From assembly GCA_046760105.1 (NCBI GenBank), contig JBHIDJ010000122.1, positions 1 to 8,535 of the forward strand: 8,535 nt of DNA, written 5' to 3'. Source of the stretch: JBHIDJ01 sp046760105. GTDB taxonomy: Bacteria; Pseudomonadota; Gammaproteobacteria; Acidiferrobacterales; SPGG2. Positions 5,096-8,535 of this stretch are shown here, in pieces. The position numbers and the translations under genes are program-made. Under the pieces are notes generated by a model, which was not told the origin of the DNA, searched no databases, and was given only the letters and a program-made list of their open reading frames with translations. The first letter of the stretch is position 1. Every line of letters starts with the position of its first letter.

Positions 5096-7000
5096 ATGAC
5101 TCGTAATAAGCTGTACCTGTGGTTCTGGCTGTTGACTGCAGCCGCTGCGGCGACTTCGCAGTCGACAACATGGGTCGAGCCGCCAATGCTCGCAGACCGA
5201 GTTGCGAAGGGAGAGCTTCCGCCGATCGCAGAGCGGCTGCCGAATCATCCAAGCGTGGTATCGTTCAATGAGTCGGGTGAGTCGTCGGGGCAGTACGGCG
5301 GCGATCTTCGGACGCTGATGGGCAGGGCCAAGGATGTACGCCTGATGGTGGTTTACGGCTATGCGCGGCTGGTGGGATACGACCGGAACTACCGACTGGT
5401 CCCCGACATCCTTGAGAACATAGATGTTACGGAGGGCCGATCATTCACCCTGCGTCTGCGCAAGGGCCATCGTTGGTCGGACGGCCACCCCTTCACCTCG
5501 GAGGATTTCCGCTACTACTGGGACGACATCGTCAACAACGAGGAGCTGTCACCCTTTGGACCGCCGAGGGTACTGCTGGTAGACGGAGTGCGCCCTAAAT
5601 TCCAGCTCATCGACGAGACGACGGTCCGTTACACTTGGTCGAAGCCTAATCCCTTCTTCCTACCGGCGCTGGCAGGCGCTCGACCTGAAACGATCTACGG
5701 GCCGGCGCATTACCTAAAGAAGTTCCATGCGGGTTACACGGACATTAAGAAGCTTGAAGCGATTGCCAAGGCTGAGGGTCAACGGAACTGGGTGTCCGTG
5801 CACACATCGCGCTTCAGGCCGTACAAGAACATCAACCCGGATCTCCCCACGCTTCAGCCCTGGGTAAACACCACGTCCATGCCCTCCCAGCGGTTCGTGT
5901 TCTTGCGCAATCCGTACTACTACCGAGTCGACGAGAAGGGCAAGCAGCTGCCTTATATCGACCGCGTGATCATGAACATCGCCGACGGCAAGCTGATACC
6001 GGCCAAAACGGGTGCGGGAGAAAGCGACCTGCAGGCCCGTCACCTCAACTTTAGTGACTATACATTTCTCAAGAAAAGCGAACACCGTACCGAGAACAGG
6101 GTCCACTTGTGGCACACGACAAAGGGCGCACACATCGCGTTGTTCCCCAACCTGAATGTGGAGGATCCCGGCTGGCGAAACTTGATCCGTGACGTCCGAT
6201 TTCGGCGGGCGTTGTCCCTTGCCATTGACCGCCACGAGATCAACCAGGTGATCTATCTCGGGTACGCCAAGGAAGGGAACGACACCGTGTTTCTATCCAG
6301 CCCCCTGTACAAACCGGAATACCGAACCGCCTGGGCCCAGTTCGACCTTAAGAAGGCCAACGCATTACTCGACGAACTGGGATTGACCCAGCGAAACCAC
6401 CAGGGCATCCGCCTACTTCCGGATGGTCGACCGATGAACATAATCGTCGAGACGGCGGGCGAGGATGAGCAACAGATCGACATACTGGAACTCATCGCCG
6501 ACACCTGGCTCCAGGCTGGTATCAAGTTGTTCAATAAGCCGCTACAGCGAGAAGTGTTTCGCAATCGTATCTATTCGGGCAAGACTCTGGTTTCAGTATG
6601 GGGCGGGCTGGAAAACGGCTTGCCAACTGCCGACATGAGCCCACGCGAGCTTGCCCCCACTGCTCAAGATCAGTTGCAATGGCCGAAGTGGGGTCAATTC
6701 TATGAGACTGGTGGCGTATCAGGGGAGCCCGTCGATCTGGCGGAGGCCAAGGAGTTGTCGCGTCTGAACAGCGAGTGGTTGACCGTGGCCGATAGCAAGG
6801 CGCGGGGGGCGATTTGGCACCGAATGCTTGAGATACGCACCCACCAAACCTTTAGCATTGGAATCGTGTCTGGGGTCCCGCAACCGGTCGTAATCAACCA
6901 AAGACTGCGCAACTGCCCCACCAAGGGCGTGTATAACTGGGACCCGGGCGCACACTTCGGCATCTACCGGCCGGATACATTCTGGTTTGCTAAGAGCTGA
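5096..7000 (+). CDS. Periplasmic substrate-binding protein of a peptide/nickel-type ABC transporter (SBP family 5)
   Basis: The 634-residue protein would capture a solute, in this family usually a peptide, opine, sugar oligomer or metal chelate, in the periplasm and deliver it to an ABC permease. Residues 1-20 form a Sec signal peptide (R3, K5, then LYLWFWLLTAAAAA) with no lipobox cysteine. The mature part starts with the P-P-M-L-A-x-x-V-A-x-G-x-L-P-P-I-x-x-R-L-P stretch typical of a long subgroup of family 5, followed by GQYGGDLRTL, RLRKGHRWSDGHPFTSEDFRYYWDDI (the family signature W-S-D-G-x-P-F-T-x-x-D), DVRFRRALSLAIDRHEI in the second half, and the ending GVYNWDPGAHFGIYRPDTFWF. Length is normal for the subgroup, so the gene looks intact. 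No permease or ATPase gene adjoins it; the next gene is on the opposite strand. It is therefore an orphan binding protein in this window. The ligand cannot be inferred. Confidence 0.92.
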   Translation: MTRNKLYLWFWLLTAAAAATSQSTTWVEPPMLADRVAKGELPPIAERLPNHPSVVSFNESGESSGQYGGDLRTLMGRAKDVRLMVVYGYARLVGYDRNYRLVPDILENIDVTEGRSFTLRLRKGHRWSDGHPFTSEDFRYYWDDIVNNEELSPFGPPRVLLVDGVRPKFQLIDETTVRYTWSKPNPFFLPALAGARPETIYGPAHYLKKFHAGYTDIKKLEAIAKAEGQRNWVSVHTSRFRPYKNINPDLPTLQPWVNTTSMPSQRFVFLRNPYYYRVDEKGKQLPYIDRVIMNIADGKLIPAKTGAGESDLQARHLNFSDYTFLKKSEHRTENRVHLWHTTKGAHIALFPNLNVEDPGWRNLIRDVRFRRALSLAIDRHEINQVIYLGYAKEGNDTVFLSSPLYKPEYRTAWAQFDLKKANALLDELGLTQRNHQGIRLLPDGRPMNIIVETAGEDEQQIDILELIADTWLQAGIKLFNKPLQREVFRNRIYSGKTLVSVWGGLENGLPTADMSPRELAPTAQDQLQWPKWGQFYETGGVSGEPVDLAEAKELSRLNSEWLTVADSKARGAIWHRMLEIRTHQTFSIGIVSGVPQPVVINQRLRNCPTKGVYNWDPGAHFGIYRPDTFWFAKS

Positions 7001-7111
7001 GCCGGACGGCCCGATTCCTCCCAGGGACGTTCTGCGAGTTTATCCGCCGACCTTCATTTCCAATACGATAACGATTGTCACCGAGACGAGTATTCAGTAT
7101 CAGTTAGTCAC

Positions 7112-7154
7112 GCGCTCATAAACTTCGAACGGACTTAGATATGAGTTCGAGCGC
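7112..7154. terminator. Imperfect inverted repeat between convergent genes
   Basis: GCGCTC (7112-7117) pairs with GAGCGC (7149-7154), and inside it GAAC (7127-7130) can pair with GTTC (7145-7148), giving a bulged stem. It sits just outside the radical SAM stop codon in the 155-base gap between the convergent solute-binding and radical SAM genes, where a bidirectional transcription end would be expected. There is no T-run, so the call is weak. The gap shows nothing else I recognise. Confidence 0.3.
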
Positions 7155-7155
7155 A

Positions 7156-8190
7156 TTAATAATCAAAGCTGACCGCGACTACGTCCTCGGGTTTGTTGGG
7201 CCTGTCAGATCTCGACTCATCCACATACTGCCCGTCAAAGTCCTGATGGACGCCACAGTAGTAGAGACATGACTTGGGGGCCGTTGACGCTCTTACCCAC
7301 AATTGCTTGAGTTCACGCCATTTCGGAGACGCAAAGATCTCATGAATGGAATGCGTTTTCAGGTCGAAATGCTCACGGTTCTTGTAAAACCAGGAAGTGG
7401 TGTCAGATGACTCACAGGAAGTGCAAGGATAGAAATACCCTAAGGCCGTAATCGCCAAATCTTTACCGAAGAGGCATTTCTGTTGTACTGATACCTGTCT
7501 ATCAAAATCATCAGTCGAAGCATTACTATCCATGAGCGCCCGTATTCTTCTGCGATTTCTGGTGACGACCCCAATATAATCCTCATTCTGAGGAGCAAGC
7601 GGGTCTTTTTGCCTAAAACGACCACTCTTTTTGAACGTTAAGTCACGCACGCCAATGTCTTTGGCTAAAGCTTGCGCCTGCTCTATTTGATGTTCATTGT
7701 GACTAAAAACGATGAACTTCCAACTAACCGGTACCTTCGGGGCACACAGTTTCATGGCTGTAATGATATCTTGCCACCTCGCGTTTACGCGGTAGATATG
7801 GTTGGTATCCTCCAATCCATCAACTGAAAAATTGATGACGTCACTGTCGTCTAATATTTCGCACGTTTCTTCCCACCAACCCGGCTTTCTGTGACTCCCG
7901 TTGGTTTCCACACATAGCTTAAGACCCGCATCTTTAAGGTGACGTATAACGTCATGAAAGTCACGGTGATAAATACAGTCGCCGTAGGCCCCACAGAGGT
8001 TTACCCGTAAGCCCTTGAATTTGTCCATCTCAGTTAAGGGAAAGACATTTTCCAGAACCGAAAGTGGGAGGTCTGTGAGATGTTCCTTGATCCAAGGGTT
8101 GTTCGTCCTAGGGCATTCCGGACAAGCGAGAGTGCACCTGTTCGTGATCTCGACGTTGAACGATTTGACCGGAACATCAAAGAACTTCAT
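7156..8190 (-). CDS. Radical SAM enzyme with SPASM-like C-terminal cysteines
   Basis: The protein has 344 residues. The N-terminus FNVEITNRCTLACPECPR carries the radical SAM C-x3-C-x2-C motif (C19, C23, C26) that binds the 4Fe-4S cluster used to cleave S-adenosylmethionine. The barrel continues with NLCGAYGDCIYHRDF (64-78, the G-G-E-like position), LCVETNGSH (92-100) and INFSVDGLEDTNHIYRV (119-135). The C-terminal part has C239, C256, C259, C308 and C312 (CLFGK..., YPCTSCE, CLYYCG), consistent with an auxiliary cluster of the SPASM or twitch type. Such proteins modify peptides, or act in sugar and lipid biosynthesis; this one's substrate is not visible. The start ATG 8190 has AGAGG about six bases upstream. 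The gene is isolated, diverges from the citrate-synthase-like gene, and its composition is visibly less GC-rich than the neighbours, which suggests transfer. Confidence 0.9.
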   Translation of the reverse strand: MKFFDVPVKSFNVEITNRCTLACPECPRTNNPWIKEHLTDLPLSVLENVFPLTEMDKFKGLRVNLCGAYGDCIYHRDFHDVIRHLKDAGLKLCVETNGSHRKPGWWEETCEILDDSDVINFSVDGLEDTNHIYRVNARWQDIITAMKLCAPKVPVSWKFIVFSHNEHQIEQAQALAKDIGVRDLTFKKSGRFRQKDPLAPQNEDYIGVVTRNRRRIRALMDSNASTDDFDRQVSVQQKCLFGKDLAITALGYFYPCTSCESSDTTSWFYKNREHFDLKTHSIHEIFASPKWRELKQLWVRASTAPKSCLYYCGVHQDFDGQYVDESRSDRPNKPEDVVAVSFDY

Positions 8191-8222
8191 GATGGCCTCT
8201 GAAAGGATAAACGTGACCGATT

Positions 8223-8370
8223 CAAGCGGGGTAGTCTAACTAATGCATAAGCCCGTGTCGACGGCGCGAGTGCGTACACACCCGCTTGGTGTTCCGCCGA
8301 AATAGCGTCAGCTGCTGTCAAAATCCGTGATGGAAAGCGGCAAGTGTGCCTTCCAAAATAATCCCGCTTG
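8223..8370. repeat. Three copies of the 8-mer CCCGCTTG in a divergent promoter region
   Basis: CAAGCGGG occurs at 8223-8230 (inverted orientation), and CCCGCTTG at 8281-8288 and 8363-8370. The three sites lie within 148 bases, all inside the 211-base region between the radical SAM start and the citrate-synthase-like start. The first and second form an inverted pair 50 bases apart. The third ends 18 bases before the GGAGGAG ribosome binding site. This spacing and placement suit binding sites of one regulator, but no known consensus is recognised. Confidence 0.4.
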
Positions 8371-8372
8371 TC

Positions 8373-8383
8373 GCGTCAGACGC
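8373..8383. repeat. Short palindrome before the citrate-synthase-like gene
   Basis: GCGTC-A-GACGC is an 11-bp palindrome with a single central base. It lies between the third 8-mer copy and the ribosome binding site at 8389-8395. It may be an operator or part of the leader structure, or chance. Confidence 0.3.
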
Positions 8384-8401
8384 AGTTTGGAGGAGTGAGT
8401 A

Positions 8402-8535
8402 ATGACTGAGAATAACGACAAGGTGGAAATCCACCGCGGGCTCAAGGGCGTGTATTTCGACCGCTCGCCCGCAACCTTCATCGACGGTCGCGTCGGTGAG
8501 CTACGCTACCGCGGTTACTCAATTCACGATCTTGC
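8402..8535 (+). CDS. Citrate / 2-methylcitrate synthase family, 5' end only
   Basis: The first 44 codons, plus two bases, lie inside the window before the edge cuts the gene. The ATG at 8402 has a strong GGAGGAG (8389-8395) six bases upstream. The peptide reads EIHRGLKGVYFDRSPATFIDG from residue 9, then RVGELRYRGYSIHDLA. The G-L-x-G-V-x-x-x-x-S-x-x-x-x-I-D-G-x-x-G-x-L-x-Y-R-G-Y-x-I-x-D-L-A pattern is the N-terminal domain of the short (about 370 residue) bacterial citrate and 2-methylcitrate synthases. These condense acetyl-CoA or propionyl-CoA with oxaloacetate. Which of the two cannot be decided from this part; neighbouring propionate genes, if any, are outside the window. The catalytic histidines and aspartate are beyond the edge. 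Confidence 0.85.
   Translation, partial: MTENNDKVEIHRGLKGVYFDRSPATFIDGRVGELRYRGYSIHDL

Noticed and set aside
4862..5248. Minus-strand 128-residue frame before the substrate-binding protein
   Set aside because: Composition rich in Cys, Arg and Ser with no motif, and it overlaps the well-supported start and signal peptide of the substrate-binding protein on the other strand.
7001..7138. Stop-free plus-strand stretch directly after the substrate-binding protein stop
   Set aside because: The translation has no similarity I recognise to the protein or to a permease, and the protein already ends with the usual family C-terminus.
1..8535. CRISPR array, tRNA/rRNA genes, insertion sequences, attachment sites
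   Set aside because: No regularly spaced repeats, no cloverleaf or rRNA-like sequence, no transposase or integrase motifs and no terminal inverted repeats were seen.

Overview
The window looks like a piece of a large, loosely organised Gram-negative genome, most probably a proteobacterium or a relative. The reasons are secreted proteins with plain Sec signal peptides and no lipobox, LLM-class and solute-binding genes standing as single units, and a citrate-synthase-type gene at the right edge. The sequence does not let me name a genus. Coding density is low: each gene has its own upstream region of about 50 to 290 bases, and only one pair of genes could be cotranscribed. Base composition is uneven: the double methyltransferase and the solute-binding gene are visibly GC-rich, while the radical SAM gene, the FkbM gene and the 3647-3938 gap are less so. 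This suggests an accessory region assembled from separate acquisitions and losses.

Left part (1-1956): a possible scrap of a fatty acid desaturase (57-158, weak), a small membrane-anchored protein of unknown function (222-788), a clear C-terminal remnant of an oligopeptide-type ABC permease (816-929), a perfect 14-bp palindrome (950-963) and a luciferase-like flavin/F420 oxidoreductase (979-1956).

Middle (1957-4841): a secreted cupin with a stem-loop just before its ribosome binding site (2043-2504). It converges on a minus-strand protein made of two complete copies of a small SAM methyltransferase joined end to end (2552-3646). Across a 292-base AT-richer gap, an FkbM-family methyltransferase diverges from it (3939-4841).

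Right part (4842-8535): an orphan periplasmic substrate-binding protein of the peptide/nickel family (5096-7000) with no intact permease or ATPase in the window. It converges on a radical SAM enzyme with a SPASM-like cysteine tail (7156-8190). The radical SAM gene diverges from the start of a citrate/2-methylcitrate synthase (8402 to the edge). The 211-base divergent region between them carries three copies of one 8-bp motif.

I see no single pathway linking these genes, and no complete new system. The points most worth a second look are the fused tandem methyltransferase with a linker that reads like translated intergenic DNA, the permease remnant together with an orphan binding protein, and the repeated 8-mer in the radical SAM/citrate synthase promoter region.
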